Of a DNA stretch of 64,000 nucleotides, positions 30,190 to 39,841 are shown piece after piece. The stretch lies in the NCBI RefSeq assembly GCF_003387155.1, contig NZ_QUMT01000005.1:1-64000 (forward strand), read 5' to 3'. Numbering within the stretch: the first letter of the stretch is position 1; each line of letters begins with the position of its first letter. The position numbers and the translations under genes were made by a program. The stretch is from Roseateles depolymerans (GTDB lineage: Bacteria > Pseudomonadota > Gammaproteobacteria > Burkholderiales > Burkholderiaceae_C). The notes below the pieces were generated by a model. It was not told the DNA's origin. It made no database searches and saw only the letters and a list, made by a program, of their open reading frames with translations.

Positions 30190-31857
30190 TCACTCCGGGA
30201 ACGCCCGGGCCAGCAGAGCGTCAGTCTGCGCGGCAGCCAGCTCGCATTGCCCCACGGTCGTGCCCCAGCCTGAGACCGCAGGATCCAGACGTGTGGCGAT
30301 GAAGGCGTCAGCCACCACCGCCGGCGCGCGTTCGCGAAGCAGCAGGGCCTGCGTCACCAGGATCAGCCGGCTGGCCAGACGGCGGCCCTGCCCTTCCAGT
30401 TGCTCCGGAGACATCGTCAGCAGGCGCCGCAGGGGGTCGATCTCGTGGCGCACGGGCGCGTCGTCGTGGGACCGGCGCGCCATGTCCTCCAGCAGCCCGG
30501 CGAAGGCCTCCGGCTCGCGGGCCACGGCCCGCAGCACATCCAGGCACATCACGTTGCCCGAGCCCTCCCAGATGCTGTTCACCGGCGCTTCCCGGTAGAG
30601 CCGCGCCAGGATGCCGTCATTGATGTAGCCATTGCCGCCCAGCACCTCCATCGCCTCACCGGTCAGCTCGACCGTGCGCTTGCAGACCCAGAACTTGGCG
30701 GCCGGCGTCATCAGCCGCATCCACACCCGCTCCGCCGGATCGTCCTGCCGCTCAAAGGCCTGCGCCAGACGCAGGCTCAACTGCAGCGACGCCTCGCTCT
30801 CCAGCGCCAGATCCACCAGCACCGCCCGCATCAGCGGATGCTCCACCAGCCGCCGGCCAAACGCGCGCCGGTGCCGCGCATAGTGCAGCGCCTGCACCAG
30901 CGCCTGCCGCTGCATCGCGGCGCTGCCCACCACACAGTTGAGCCGCGTATGGCCCGCCATCTCGATGATGGTGGGAATGCCGCGCCCTTCCTCGCCCACC
31001 AGAAGGCCGTAGGCGCCCTGGAACTCGACCTCGGAACTGGTGTTGCTGCGGTTGCCCACCTTGTCCTTGAGTCGCTGGATGTGCACCGCATTGAGCGTGC
31101 CGTCCGGCCGCCAGCGCGGCACGAAAAAACACCCCGGCGCACCGTCCGGGGTCTTGGCCACCACCAGGTGCGCATCACTCATCGGGGCCGAGAAAAACCA
31201 CTTGTGCCCCGTCAGACGGTACTCCGCGCCGCGACCGCCCGCGCCCGCTGGCACCGCCTGCGTCGTGTTGGCCCGCACATCGGAGCCGCCCTGCTTCTCC
31301 GTCATGCCCATGCCGATGAGCAGACCGCGCTTGTCCGGGATGGGCAGGTCGAGTGGGTCATGCTCCCGGCTCAGCAGACCCGCCTGGAGGGACTCCCACA
31401 AGGCCGGCTCGCGACGCAGCACCGGCAGGCTGGCCTGCGTCATCGTCACCGGACACAGACTCCCTGCTTCCACCTGACCGTGCAGATAAAAGCCTGCGGC
31501 CCAGGCGGACCAGCGGCCGACCTGCGCATCACGAAAAGGCATCGCGATCAGGTCGGCGCTGCGGTACATCGCCAGCAGCGTGTGCCAGCCAGGGTCGGTG
31601 TCCACCCGGTCCACGCGTCGGCCCCGCGCATCGAAGCGCGCCAGCTCGGGCGTCAACCGGTTGACCCGCTCCGCCAGCGCAAAGGTCTCCGCACGGCCCA
31701 ACTGCCGGGCGTAGTCCGACAACCCCGGCACGAACGCCTGGGCGCCGGCGCGGTCCAAGCCTTCCCGCAGCGCAGCATCGGTGTCGAGCAACGAATAGTC
31801 GGTGAGTTCATCGACCTGGTTGCTGACGTCATGCGTCCACCATGATGAGTCCGTCAT
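30190..31857 (-). CDS. aidB: AidB-like acyl-CoA dehydrogenase
   Basis: The 555-residue length and sequence match the AidB subgroup. The flavin-binding region is visible in GMGMTEKQGGSDVRANTT, the substrate-side segment in TGHKWFFSAPMSD, and the C-terminal helical domain includes EVLGGNGYINDG and SIWEGSGNV. AidB is linked to the adaptive response to alkylation in E. coli and binds DNA; the physiological acyl substrate is unknown. The ATG at 31857 has GGGAG 7 bases upstream. The gene is divergent from the threonine-aldolase-like gene. Confidence 0.85.
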   Translation of the reverse strand: MTDSSWWTHDVSNQVDELTDYSLLDTDAALREGLDRAGAQAFVPGLSDYARQLGRAETFALAERVNRLTPELARFDARGRRVDRVDTDPGWHTLLAMYRSADLIAMPFRDAQVGRWSAWAAGFYLHGQVEAGSLCPVTMTQASLPVLRREPALWESLQAGLLSREHDPLDLPIPDKRGLLIGMGMTEKQGGSDVRANTTQAVPAGAGGRGAEYRLTGHKWFFSAPMSDAHLVVAKTPDGAPGCFFVPRWRPDGTLNAVHIQRLKDKVGNRSNTSSEVEFQGAYGLLVGEEGRGIPTIIEMAGHTRLNCVVGSAAMQRQALVQALHYARHRRAFGRRLVEHPLMRAVLVDLALESEASLQLSLRLAQAFERQDDPAERVWMRLMTPAAKFWVCKRTVELTGEAMEVLGGNGYINDGILARLYREAPVNSIWEGSGNVMCLDVLRAVAREPEAFAGLLEDMARRSHDDAPVRHEIDPLRRLLTMSPEQLEGQGRRLASRLILVTQALLLRERAPAVVADAFIATRLDPAVSGWGTTVGQCELAAAQTDALLARAFPE

Positions 31858-32026
31858 CTCGATCTCCCGGAGCGAAGCATCGGCCGGCCCTGAGGCCCGC
31901 GGCATCGTGTCCATTCTGCGGGATTTGGCTCTGGCCTGGCAGCGCCGTCGTCACGGCCTGGCCAACCGTGCGCGACCGCACGCGGCCGCCCCCAGTCGCC
32001 TGCAGGCCAATGCTCTAATCGCCGCC

Positions 32027-33133
32027 ATGCCTGACATCCGCCCTTCCCACCTCGAGACCACCCTTCGTCTTCAGTGCAGCCGCTGGCTGAACGGCCATCG
32101 CCCCGCGCGTTCGATGCAGGCCTCGCTGCTCGCGCTGAGCCAGGTGGCGGAAGCGTCATTGCCGCTGGACGTCTATGGCGACGGTATCGCCATGCAGACG
32201 CTGGAAGCGGACGTGGCCGCCCTGCTGGGCAAGCCCGCTGCCAGCTTCTTCCACAAGGGCGTTGCCGCCCAGCTCGCCGCCCTTCGCGGCTGGTGTGGGG
32301 AGGGCCAGGGCCCCGTCGCTCTGCATCCGCAATGCCACATTGCCGTGGACGAGTCCGATGCCTTCGAGCACCTGATGGGCCTGCGCGGCCTTCAGGTCGG
32401 CGCGCCCGACACGCCGTTCACCGTGCAGGCGCTGCAGGCCCTGCCGGAGAAACCGGCGGTGGTGGTGGTGGAACTTCCCCTGCGCCGCGCAGGCTTCCAA
32501 CTGACGGCATGGGACGATCTGGTGGCCATCAGCGACTGGTGCCGTCGCGAGGGCATTGCGCTGCATCTGGATGGCGCCCGGCTGTGGGAAGCCCAGCCTC
32601 ATTACGAGCGGCCGCTGGCCGAGATCGCGGCGCTGGCGGATTCCGTGTACGTGTCCTTCTACAAGGGCCTGGGCGGCTTGTCCGGCGCGATGCTGCTGGG
32701 CAGCGAGGCCTTCATCGAGGCATTGCGCCCCTGGAAAAGCCGCCTGGCGGGGAATGTCTACACCCTGTACCCCTTCGTGCTGAGCGCGTTCCAGGGGCTG
32801 CGGGAACAGTTGCCCCACATGGCGGACTATCGCAACCGGGCGCGGAACCTGGCCGCCCACTTGGCGCGTGTGCCGTCCTGGCACGTCGCGCCGGAGCCGC
32901 CCCCCACCAATTCATTCCAGCTGCACCTGCCGGTGGCGCCGGATGCCCTTCGGGAGACCATGCTGGCCGTCGCCCGCGAGCAAGGATTCTGGCTGGGCGC
33001 GCGCACCACGCCCTCCCACAAGATCGCCGATGGCGCCATGGTCGAGGTGGTGGTGGGCAACGCCGCCCAGGACTGGACGGACGACGAGGTCGTCACCCTC
33101 TGGCAGCAGGTGGTGAGCGCCGCACAGCGCTGA
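32027..33133 (+). CDS. PLP-dependent threonine-aldolase-like lyase
   Basis: A fold-type I PLP enzyme of the beta-eliminating lyase/threonine aldolase family. The PLP lysine is in SFYKGLGGLSGA; the Asp that binds the pyridine nitrogen is in LHLDGARLWE. At 368 residues it is slightly longer than typical threonine aldolases (about 340), and the N-terminal 40 residues differ, so the substrate may not be threonine. It ends directly against the stop of the convergent flavoprotein gene (33134), with no room for a terminator. Confidence 0.85.
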   Translation: MPDIRPSHLETTLRLQCSRWLNGHRPARSMQASLLALSQVAEASLPLDVYGDGIAMQTLEADVAALLGKPAASFFHKGVAAQLAALRGWCGEGQGPVALHPQCHIAVDESDAFEHLMGLRGLQVGAPDTPFTVQALQALPEKPAVVVVELPLRRAGFQLTAWDDLVAISDWCRREGIALHLDGARLWEAQPHYERPLAEIAALADSVYVSFYKGLGGLSGAMLLGSEAFIEALRPWKSRLAGNVYTLYPFVLSAFQGLREQLPHMADYRNRARNLAAHLARVPSWHVAPEPPPTNSFQLHLPVAPDALRETMLAVAREQGFWLGARTTPSHKIADGAMVEVVVGNAAQDWTDDEVVTLWQQVVSAAQR

Positions 33134-34534
33134 TCAACGCTTCGCGTGGCGGAGCCAGGTGGCGGCACCGTCACCCGCCACCACGCCACTGGCCATGGTG
33201 GCCGTGAGCAGATAACCGCCGGTGGGCGCTTCCCAGTCCAGCATCTCCCCGGCCACGAAGACGCCGGGACGGCGCTTGACCATCAGGTGCTCATCCAGTG
33301 ACTCCAGTTGCACGCCGCCGGCGGTGCTGATGACTTCCGCGATGGGCCGGGGCGCCGCCAGATGCAGCGGCAAGGCCTTGATGGTTCGTGCCAGCGTGAC
33401 GACGTCGCCGTACTGGGACTTGTCCAGCACTTCGTGCAGCAATGCGGCCTTGAGCCCGTCCAGGTTGAGACGGCTCTTGAGGTGGGAGGACATCGAACGC
33501 GACCCGCGCGGATACGCCACCTGCTCCGCCACCCAGGCCGTGTCACGTCCTGGCAGCAGATCCAGATGGATCAGCGCCTCGCCCTGCGCCTCGATGACGT
33601 CACGGATCAGCGCCGACGCGGCATACACCAGCGAGCCTTCGATGCCGGTGGCGGTGACCACGAACTCGCCCTGCCGCGAGAACTCCCGGCCGTCCGGCGA
33701 CGACACGCTCAGGGCCACCGGCTTGACAGGCTGGCCGGCGAACTTCTCAACGAAGAACGGTGTCCAGCCGGCCTCGCGGCTGGCAGCACCAGCGGCACCA
33801 ACGGTGCCAGCCGACTGAGCACCGGTCGCCTGCGCCGTGTCGCCCGCCACGCTAGCATCGGCGCGGCGCCGACCCAGATCAAAGCCGCAGTTGGCCGGCC
33901 GCAGCGCACGCACGTCGGCGCCCGCCTCGGTCAGCAGCGGCACCCACCGGCCATCGGACCCGAGCTGCGGCCAGGACGCACCGCCCAGGGCCAGCACGAC
34001 CGCATCACCCCGCCACACCGATTCGCCGTCCGGACCCTGGAAGCGGCAACCGCCCTCCTCCGTCCAGCCCAGCCAGCGATGCCGCATGTGCAGGCGCACG
34101 CCCTGCCCGCGCAAGCGATGCAGCCAGGCGCGCAGCAGCGGGGCTGCCTTGAGGTCCTTGGGAAACACGCGTCCGGAGGTTCCGACAAAGGTCTCCACCC
34201 CCAGGTCCGCCGCCCAGCGGCGCAGCGCTTCACCGTCGAAACGGTCCAGCCAGGGGCTCACCGCCGACTGGCGCTCGAAATAGCGCTCCTCGAAACGGGG
34301 ACGCGCCTCCGAATGGGTGAGATTGAGACCGCCCTTGCCGGCCAGCAGGAACTTGCGGCCCACGGAGGCCATCGCATCAAAGAGATCGACCTGCACACCG
34401 GCCAGCGCCAGGCGCTCGGCGGCCATCAGGCCGGCGGGGCCGCCGCCGATGACCAGCACGCGGCCACCGGGGCCGGGCGTGGCATCAGGTTGGGAGGACG
34501 AGGGAAAGGGGGAGGAAGCGTTGTGATCGGGCAT
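33134..34534 (-). CDS. HI0933-family NAD(P)/FAD-dependent flavoprotein
   Basis: The N-terminus VLVIGGGPAGLMAAERLA is the FAD-binding Rossmann motif, followed by GRKFLLAGKGGLNLTHSE, the hallmark of the HI0933/BaiN-like flavoproteins. The C-terminal block FVAGEMLDWEAPTGGYLL is also conserved. Length 466 residues. A low-complexity Ala/Gly insertion around residues 225-250 is atypical. The first 20 residues are Ser/Pro-rich. Substrate unknown; members are often annotated as aminoacetone oxidase-like without proof. Confidence 0.88.
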   Translation of the reverse strand: MPDHNASSPFPSSSQPDATPGPGGRVLVIGGGPAGLMAAERLALAGVQVDLFDAMASVGRKFLLAGKGGLNLTHSEARPRFEERYFERQSAVSPWLDRFDGEALRRWAADLGVETFVGTSGRVFPKDLKAAPLLRAWLHRLRGQGVRLHMRHRWLGWTEEGGCRFQGPDGESVWRGDAVVLALGGASWPQLGSDGRWVPLLTEAGADVRALRPANCGFDLGRRRADASVAGDTAQATGAQSAGTVGAAGAASREAGWTPFFVEKFAGQPVKPVALSVSSPDGREFSRQGEFVVTATGIEGSLVYAASALIRDVIEAQGEALIHLDLLPGRDTAWVAEQVAYPRGSRSMSSHLKSRLNLDGLKAALLHEVLDKSQYGDVVTLARTIKALPLHLAAPRPIAEVISTAGGVQLESLDEHLMVKRRPGVFVAGEMLDWEAPTGGYLLTATMASGVVAGDGAATWLRHAKR

Positions 34535-34621
34535 GTTGAGACCCGGCGCAAAACTCCATCAACATCAGGGCGCCGGGACGGCAGTGTGCCAGACGCGGCG
34601 CCCTTTCGGTCCCGGATGGCT

Positions 34622-35518
34622 TCAGCCTTCCCGCAACGCCTTGCGCAGGCCGGCGCCGATGTCCGGCCGATCCTTGAACGGATCGGTCGGATTGCGCCCC
34701 TGCATCACATCCTCCAGCCGCGTCTGCACGCCCTGCAGGGCCTGCGGATGGCTGAAGATGTAGAAGCGCTCCTCGTCCATGGCGTCGAACACCATGCGGG
34801 CCACGTCCGCGGCGCTGAGCTTGCCGGAGGACACCGCCTTGTCGGTCTGCGCCTGCGAGATCAGCTGGCTGCGCGTGGGCTTGCTGCCCCGCAAGGCCTC
34901 GGGACGGTTCCGATGACTCTGGGTGATGCCGGTGGGCACGAAGAACGGGCACAGCACCGAGCACTTGACCTGGTCAGTCACCAGGGACAGGTCCTGGTAG
35001 AGGGTTTCGCTGAGCGACACCACCGCATGCTTGGACACGTTGTAGACGCCCATGTTGGGCGGGTTCAGCATGCCGGCCATGGACGACGTGTTGACGATGT
35101 GGCCCTGCCAGGATGGGTCGGCCTGCGCCGCCGCCAGCATCATGGGCGTGAACAGCCGCACCCCATGCACCACGCCCATCAGGTTCACGCCCAGCACCCA
35201 TTCCCAGTCGCTGAGGCTGTTCTCCCAGATCAGTCCGCCGGAGCCGACGCCCGCATTGTTGAAGACGAAGTGCGGCGCCCCGAAACGTTCCTGCACCGCC
35301 GTGGCCAGCGCTTCCATCTCGTCGGCCTTGGCCACGTCCACCCGGCGTGCCAGCACCGGATGGGCGGCGAACTCCTGCGCCGCGCGGTCCAGCGCATCCT
35401 GCTGCACATCACACAGCACCAGGTTCATGCCGCGCGATGCGGCAATGCGGGCCACTTCGAGGCCGAAGCCCGAGCCCGCGCCGGTGATGACCGCCGTCTT
35501 GCCTTGATAGTCCTTCAT
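34622..35518 (-). CDS. short-chain dehydrogenase/reductase
   Basis: A classical SDR of 298 residues: TGAGSGFG (cofactor loop), NNAGVGSGG, catalytic Ser in NTSSMAG, and YNVSK (YxxxK). The C-terminal extension of about 40 residues is rich in charged residues. Its start overlaps the stop of the GST-like gene (ATGA), so the two are translationally coupled and may act on the same xenobiotic or acyl substrate. The substrate cannot be read from the sequence. Confidence 0.9.
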   Translation of the reverse strand: MKDYQGKTAVITGAGSGFGLEVARIAASRGMNLVLCDVQQDALDRAAQEFAAHPVLARRVDVAKADEMEALATAVQERFGAPHFVFNNAGVGSGGLIWENSLSDWEWVLGVNLMGVVHGVRLFTPMMLAAAQADPSWQGHIVNTSSMAGMLNPPNMGVYNVSKHAVVSLSETLYQDLSLVTDQVKCSVLCPFFVPTGITQSHRNRPEALRGSKPTRSQLISQAQTDKAVSSGKLSAADVARMVFDAMDEERFYIFSHPQALQGVQTRLEDVMQGRNPTDPFKDRPDIGAGLRKALREG

Positions 35519-36450
35519 GCGCCTGTCTCCTGTTTCTTGAGCATGTAGCCGATGCGCGGGAAGTGCACATGCACCCGGCCCGCCCGTTCGTCGTCCCGCG
35601 CCAGGGTGACGCGGCCCGTGTCCAGCCCCACCAGCACCCCGGTCACCGCATCCCGCGCATAGTCAGCCGGGGTGACGCTGACACGCTCACCCGCGGTGAA
35701 GCCCAGGCCCGGCTGGACCGAAGCGGCGGCCGGCGTGCCGGCGCGGGCGACGGCAATCGCTTCCTCCCCGTCCAGCTTGCCGGCGCGCTCGCCATGGCCC
35801 AGCGCCGCAACGCGCGACATCCAGGTCTTGAGGCCCTCATGCGGCGCCAGGATGTCTGCCATGGCGCCTGCGCGTGAGACGAACCACAGCGGGTGATAGA
35901 CGCTCAGATCGGCGATGGATGGCTGCGCGCCCAGCAGCCAGGGACGACCGTCCTGGAGCAGGTCCGACAGCCAGGCCAGATAGTGCGTCAGCGCCGCGCT
36001 GGCATCGGGGCCGCTGATGCGCGGCGTGCCTTCGGACATGGCCCGCCGGTCCGCCGCGAAGGCCTTGATGACCTCGGGCGGTGCACCGGCAAAGATGGCC
36101 TTGATGCCGTCGGGCTGCATGGCGTGGGGCAGTGCCGTCCAGAACAGGTCGGTATCGGCCCACTGGGCCAGCAGACGCGCCTGGCCGCCCACTCCCTCGG
36201 GGTAGAGGCTGGGCGCCGGCTGACGCTGTTCGAGGACCTCGGCGATCAGGGCGGTGTCGCAGTAGATGTCCGCGCCCACCTGCAAAAAGGGCGTGCGCCG
36301 GTAGCCGCCGGTCAGGGCCACCACATCCGGCTTGGGCAGCATCATCGGCACGGTGACCGATCGCCAGGCCAGGCCCTTGAGGCCCATCATCAGCCGCGTC
36401 TTCTCGGCAAACGGCGAACTGCCGTAGTGGTGGAGGATCAGGTCGCTCAT
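35515..36450 (-). CDS. glutathione S-transferase family protein
   Basis: The N-terminal thioredoxin-like domain (LILHHYGSSPFAEKTRLMM) lacks a CxxC and carries the SPFAEK segment typical of GST relatives of bacteria; the cis-Pro block is RTPFLQVG. The helical C-terminal domain follows. About 90 residues after the GST fold (GLGFTAGERVSVTPADY onwards) are unusual and resemble a small beta-domain. GGAGA precedes the start. First gene of a pair with the SDR downstream. Confidence 0.85.
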   Translation of the reverse strand: MSDLILHHYGSSPFAEKTRLMMGLKGLAWRSVTVPMMLPKPDVVALTGGYRRTPFLQVGADIYCDTALIAEVLEQRQPAPSLYPEGVGGQARLLAQWADTDLFWTALPHAMQPDGIKAIFAGAPPEVIKAFAADRRAMSEGTPRISGPDASAALTHYLAWLSDLLQDGRPWLLGAQPSIADLSVYHPLWFVSRAGAMADILAPHEGLKTWMSRVAALGHGERAGKLDGEEAIAVARAGTPAAASVQPGLGFTAGERVSVTPADYARDAVTGVLVGLDTGRVTLARDDERAGRVHVHFPRIGYMLKKQETGA

Positions 36451-36592
36451 CGTTGTCTCCAAAGCGATTTCAAAGCGAATCCAAAACGATTCCGAAGCGG
36501 GCCTGCCGGTCTGGTGCCGGTCTGATGTGTGTTGACGGCCCGTGGATGCGGTCGGGGGCCGGCGCGGGGGGTGCGCCCGCCCCCGCTCGCGA

Positions 36593-37117
36593 TCAACCCG
36601 ACACGGAACGGCGCATGTCGATGTGGGGAATGCCGTCCTCGTCGTAGACGTCGGAAATGGCGGTGAAGCCAAAGCTGGCGTAGAAGTCCTGCAGATGCGC
36701 CTGAGCGCCCAGCTCGATGGCCATGCCCGGCCACAGCCGCTCACAGGCGGCCAGCGCCTGCTGCATCAGCTGCCGGCCCAGCCCGGTCCCGCGCGCAGAA
36801 GGCGCCGTGATGACCCGCCCGATGCGAGCCGCAGGCTGGCCCGGCCGGCCAGCGGCCGCGCGTGACGGCGTCGGCGCTACTGAGCCCTGCGCATGGCTCG
36901 CCGCAGCCTCAGGCGCCAGCAGGCGCGCATACGCCAGCAGCGCCCCGTTCGCGTCCAGCGCCTGCAGATGCCAGGCGCCTTCGTCCAGCCCGTCCGGGTC
37001 GAGGTAGATGCATTGCTGCTCCACCACGAACACCTCCGAGCGCAGCTTCAGCATGCGATAGAGCGCCACGGCGCTCATCGACGGCAGCGCCTCGCAGCGC
37101 CATTCATGCACGCTCAT
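36593..37117 (-). CDS. GNAT-family acetyltransferase (ElaA-like)
   Basis: The N-terminus RCEALPSMSAVALYRMLKLR and FVVEQQCIYLDPDGLD match ElaA-type GNAT proteins. The acetyl-CoA loop is RGTGLGRQLM, preceded by IGRVITAP; the C-terminus FYASFGFTAISD is conserved too. A 25-residue Ala/Pro/Arg-rich loop interrupts the region before the CoA loop. Its start codon overlaps by one base the stop of the upstream oxidoreductase gene. Substrate unknown. Confidence 0.9.
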   Translation of the reverse strand: MSVHEWRCEALPSMSAVALYRMLKLRSEVFVVEQQCIYLDPDGLDEGAWHLQALDANGALLAYARLLAPEAAASHAQGSVAPTPSRAAAGRPGQPAARIGRVITAPSARGTGLGRQLMQQALAACERLWPGMAIELGAQAHLQDFYASFGFTAISDVYDEDGIPHIDMRRSVSG

Positions 37118-38136
37118 CAGATCAGCTTGACCAGTTGCTTGCCGAAGTTGCGGCCCTTGAGCAGGCCCAGGAAGGCCTCCGGCGCACTGTCCAGGCCCTG
37201 CGCCACGGTCTCGCGGTACTTGAGCTTGCCGGTGGCCACCAGCGTGCCCAGCTCCTTCAGCGCTTCCGGCCACACGTCCATGTGTTCGGAGACGATGAAG
37301 CCTTCCACCTTCATGCGGTTGACCAGGATCAGCTGCGGCGCCGTCATCGGAATCGGCTCGCCGTTGTAGCCGGCGATCATGCCGCACATGGCAATGCGGC
37401 TGAAAGCATTGGCACGCAGCATCACCGCGTCCAGGATCATGCCGCCGACGTTCTCGAAGTAGCCGTCGATGCCATTCGGGCATTCGGCCTTCAGCGCTGC
37501 CGCCAGCGACTTCACATCCTTGTGCTGCTTGTAGTCGATGCAGGCGTCAAAGCCCAGTTCCTCGACCACATAGCGGCACTTCTCGGCCCCACCGGCCAGG
37601 CCCACCGCACGCGCGCCGCGCACCTTGGCCAGTTGGCCCACCGCGCCGCCGACCGCGCCGCTGGCCGCGCTGACCACCACCGTCTCGCCGGCCTTGGGGT
37701 TGATGATCTTCACCAGGCCATACCAGCCGGTCACGCCCGGCATGCCGACCGCGCCCAGATAGGCGGACAGCGGCACATGGGTGGTGTCCACCTTCTGCAG
37801 CACGCCGCGCTGCTGGCCATCCACCACCTGAAACTCCTGCCAGCCGCCCATGCCCACGACCTTGTCGCCAACGGCGAAGTGGCTGTTCTTCGAGGCCACC
37901 ACCTCGCCCACCGTGCCGCCGATCATCACCTGGTTGAGCGGCTGCGGGTCCGCATAGCTCTTGCTCTCGCTCATGCGGCCGCGCATGTACGGGTCCAGGC
38001 TCAGGTAGTGGTTGCGCACCAGCACCTGGCCGTCCGCCAGGTCGGGCACCGGTGTCTCCACCAGCTTGAAGTTGTCGGCGGTGGGTTCACCGGTCGGGCG
38101 GGAGGCCAGGTGGATCTGGCGGTTGATCTGGGTCAT
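37117..38136 (-). CDS. CurA-type NADP-dependent medium-chain oxidoreductase
   Basis: A zinc-less MDR-family reductase of 339 residues, close to the YncB/CurA and leukotriene B4 12-hydroxydehydrogenase group. Landmarks are LSLDPYMRGRM near residue 48 and the NADP-binding loop VSAASGAVGGAVGQLAK. Likely reduces alkenal/one double bonds at the expense of NADPH. The start has GAGGAG 6 bases upstream. It is co-transcribed with the GNAT gene downstream and is divergent from the effector-like gene at 38398. Confidence 0.93.
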   Translation of the reverse strand: MTQINRQIHLASRPTGEPTADNFKLVETPVPDLADGQVLVRNHYLSLDPYMRGRMSESKSYADPQPLNQVMIGGTVGEVVASKNSHFAVGDKVVGMGGWQEFQVVDGQQRGVLQKVDTTHVPLSAYLGAVGMPGVTGWYGLVKIINPKAGETVVVSAASGAVGGAVGQLAKVRGARAVGLAGGAEKCRYVVEELGFDACIDYKQHKDVKSLAAALKAECPNGIDGYFENVGGMILDAVMLRANAFSRIAMCGMIAGYNGEPIPMTAPQLILVNRMKVEGFIVSEHMDVWPEALKELGTLVATGKLKYRETVAQGLDSAPEAFLGLLKGRNFGKQLVKLI

Positions 38137-38341
38137 GGAACGCTCCTCTGAGGGATCAGGCTTCCCAACAAACCGCGCACCTGCGGGCCTGCTGGGAAAT
38201 AGCAAATTTTGGTCATTGAACCACGTTGATTCGTGGGGCTGAAGTCCCTTGCGTGACAAGCATGCTCTCAAGGGGCACGCCGGTTGAACTCAAATTTGAT
38301 CAAGCTTTTGACACAGCGCGCGTCACCACAGTTGTCGACTG

Positions 38342-38369
38342 CGAACCCTGCAGGTTGTCTCGCGACTAC
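38342..38369 (+). promoter_or_regulatory. ECF/HrpL-like promoter of the effector-like gene A
   Basis: GAACC (38343-38347), then 15 bases, then CGACTAC (38363-38369), resembles the hrp-box layout (GGAACC-N15/16-CCACNNA) with some mismatches. The box ends 29 bases before the ATG at 38398. The paralogous gene at 46473 has the same arrangement at almost the same distance. Confidence 0.55.
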
Positions 38370-38397
38370 GTGGTGCCCACCGTCTGGAGTACGCGCC

Positions 38398-39828
38398 ATG
38401 AGCTTGATCCACAGTATCCAATCCCAATTCCATCGTCTTCGGGGCGATACCCCCAAGGCCCACACCGTCCCGCTGAAGGACCCCCAGCTCCAATCCTGGT
38501 GCAAGGCCCAGCCGGGCCATTCGTCCAAGGCAGCGATGGCGCTGGCCGGCGACTTGCAGCAGGCGCTGCTCAGCCAGCCCCGCGAGCTGGACCTGTCGCG
38601 GCATTCACCGCAACTGGTGTCCACGCTGCCGCGCGACTGCATCCGGGCCTTGCGCCCTGCTCTGGATAATCTGACGCTGCCGTCCGGCTGTGAAGCGGCC
38701 ACCGTGCTGAACTTTGCCGAGCAGCTGAATCTGCGGGAGCTGACCGCTCACGATGTGCAGCCTCGCGGCGCCGTGCGGGACCGGGACCTGCCGTCGGGGC
38801 TGGTGGTCCTTCATTGCGATGAAGGCCTGATGCCCGCCGCTGACCGGGCCTCCACCCTCCGTGTGCTGGACACCGTGGGCGCCCGCACAGCGCCACTGCG
38901 CCCGATGCGCCACACCGCATTGAGCGCCCCGGACACGACGCAGAGCCAGCCGAAGACCCCGGTGACGGTCGCGCGCTGGAACGCCGCGGCGACCCAGGCG
39001 AACAAGCTGATGGCGGCGCATCAGCCGCAGGCCCGGCTGGCGTCCGTGGATGCCGCGCCCGGGCTGGAGTCGCACGAAGCGGCTGAGCTGCACGACCTGC
39101 TGCAGGCCGTGCCGACCGAGCTGCTTCCGGTGCGAGGCCGCCACGCCGCCCGTCTGGCCTGCGAGTGGCTGGCGGAAGGGGGCCGCAGTGAGCTGAGCCC
39201 GGAGCAGGCCCGTCACCTGCACACGGCCATCACTCAGGCCCGACTGGCCTTCCTCGTCCCCATGGAAAAGGGCCTGCGTGTGTCGGACGCTGCCGACCAG
39301 TTGCGCTTGCACCAACTGCGCGAATGGGAAAACGTCGGGGCCACCACCCACGAACGCCGCACCCGCGAAGCCGGTTTCGAACGCGACCTCCAGCTCTGCC
39401 ACGACCAGCTCAAGGCGCACTTTCAAAACGGCGTCAAAGGGCTGCAGCCACGCTCCCGTCCGAGCGCTTCGGTCCCCTCGGGCGAACTGGCCCGCGCACG
39501 CACCCAGCTCGCGCCGTTCCTGGAATGGATGAAAACCGCCCCCATGCCGCCTGCGCGGATGAACATTTCCCCGCTGCAATTGGCGCCGCTGGAGCCGCTG
39601 GTCCGACGGGCGGCATGGAGTCCTGCCCTGGCCACTCCTGATCGGCTCGCGCTGCTCTCCTGTTCCTACGTGATCGAGCGGGTGGCCGCCGGCAAGACCT
39701 CCAGCCTGTCCCGCACGGAGGTGGCCACGCTGGCCGATGGTCTGGCCGTGCTGGGCCGTTTGCCGGCAGATGACACCGCGCCCCCGCTGCCGCACCCGCG
39801 CCCCGACCGCAACCCCGTCACCGTTTGA
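38398..39828 (+). CDS. uncharacterised effector-like protein A (476 aa), paralogue of 46473-47819
   Basis: I do not recognise the family. The protein has no signal peptide or membrane helix; it is helical and rich in Leu, Ala, Arg and His. A block around RDCIRALRPALDNLTLPSGC, then LRELTAHDV, recalls leucine-rich repeats and is shared with the protein at 46473-47819 (RDCKRLTLPRGC, IEEITALDI); both also have a LLQAVPTELL / LMQAVPAELL block. GGAG lies 9 bases before the start. The gene is preceded by an ECF-sigma-like promoter. Size, lack of known domains and promoter suggest a secreted (for example type III) effector or a host-interaction factor; this is an inference. Confidence 0.7.
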   Translation: MSLIHSIQSQFHRLRGDTPKAHTVPLKDPQLQSWCKAQPGHSSKAAMALAGDLQQALLSQPRELDLSRHSPQLVSTLPRDCIRALRPALDNLTLPSGCEAATVLNFAEQLNLRELTAHDVQPRGAVRDRDLPSGLVVLHCDEGLMPAADRASTLRVLDTVGARTAPLRPMRHTALSAPDTTQSQPKTPVTVARWNAAATQANKLMAAHQPQARLASVDAAPGLESHEAAELHDLLQAVPTELLPVRGRHAARLACEWLAEGGRSELSPEQARHLHTAITQARLAFLVPMEKGLRVSDAADQLRLHQLREWENVGATTHERRTREAGFERDLQLCHDQLKAHFQNGVKGLQPRSRPSASVPSGELARARTQLAPFLEWMKTAPMPPARMNISPLQLAPLEPLVRRAAWSPALATPDRLALLSCSYVIERVAAGKTSSLSRTEVATLADGLAVLGRLPADDTAPPLPHPRPDRNPVTV

Positions 39829-39841
39829 GGCCTGCCCGGGC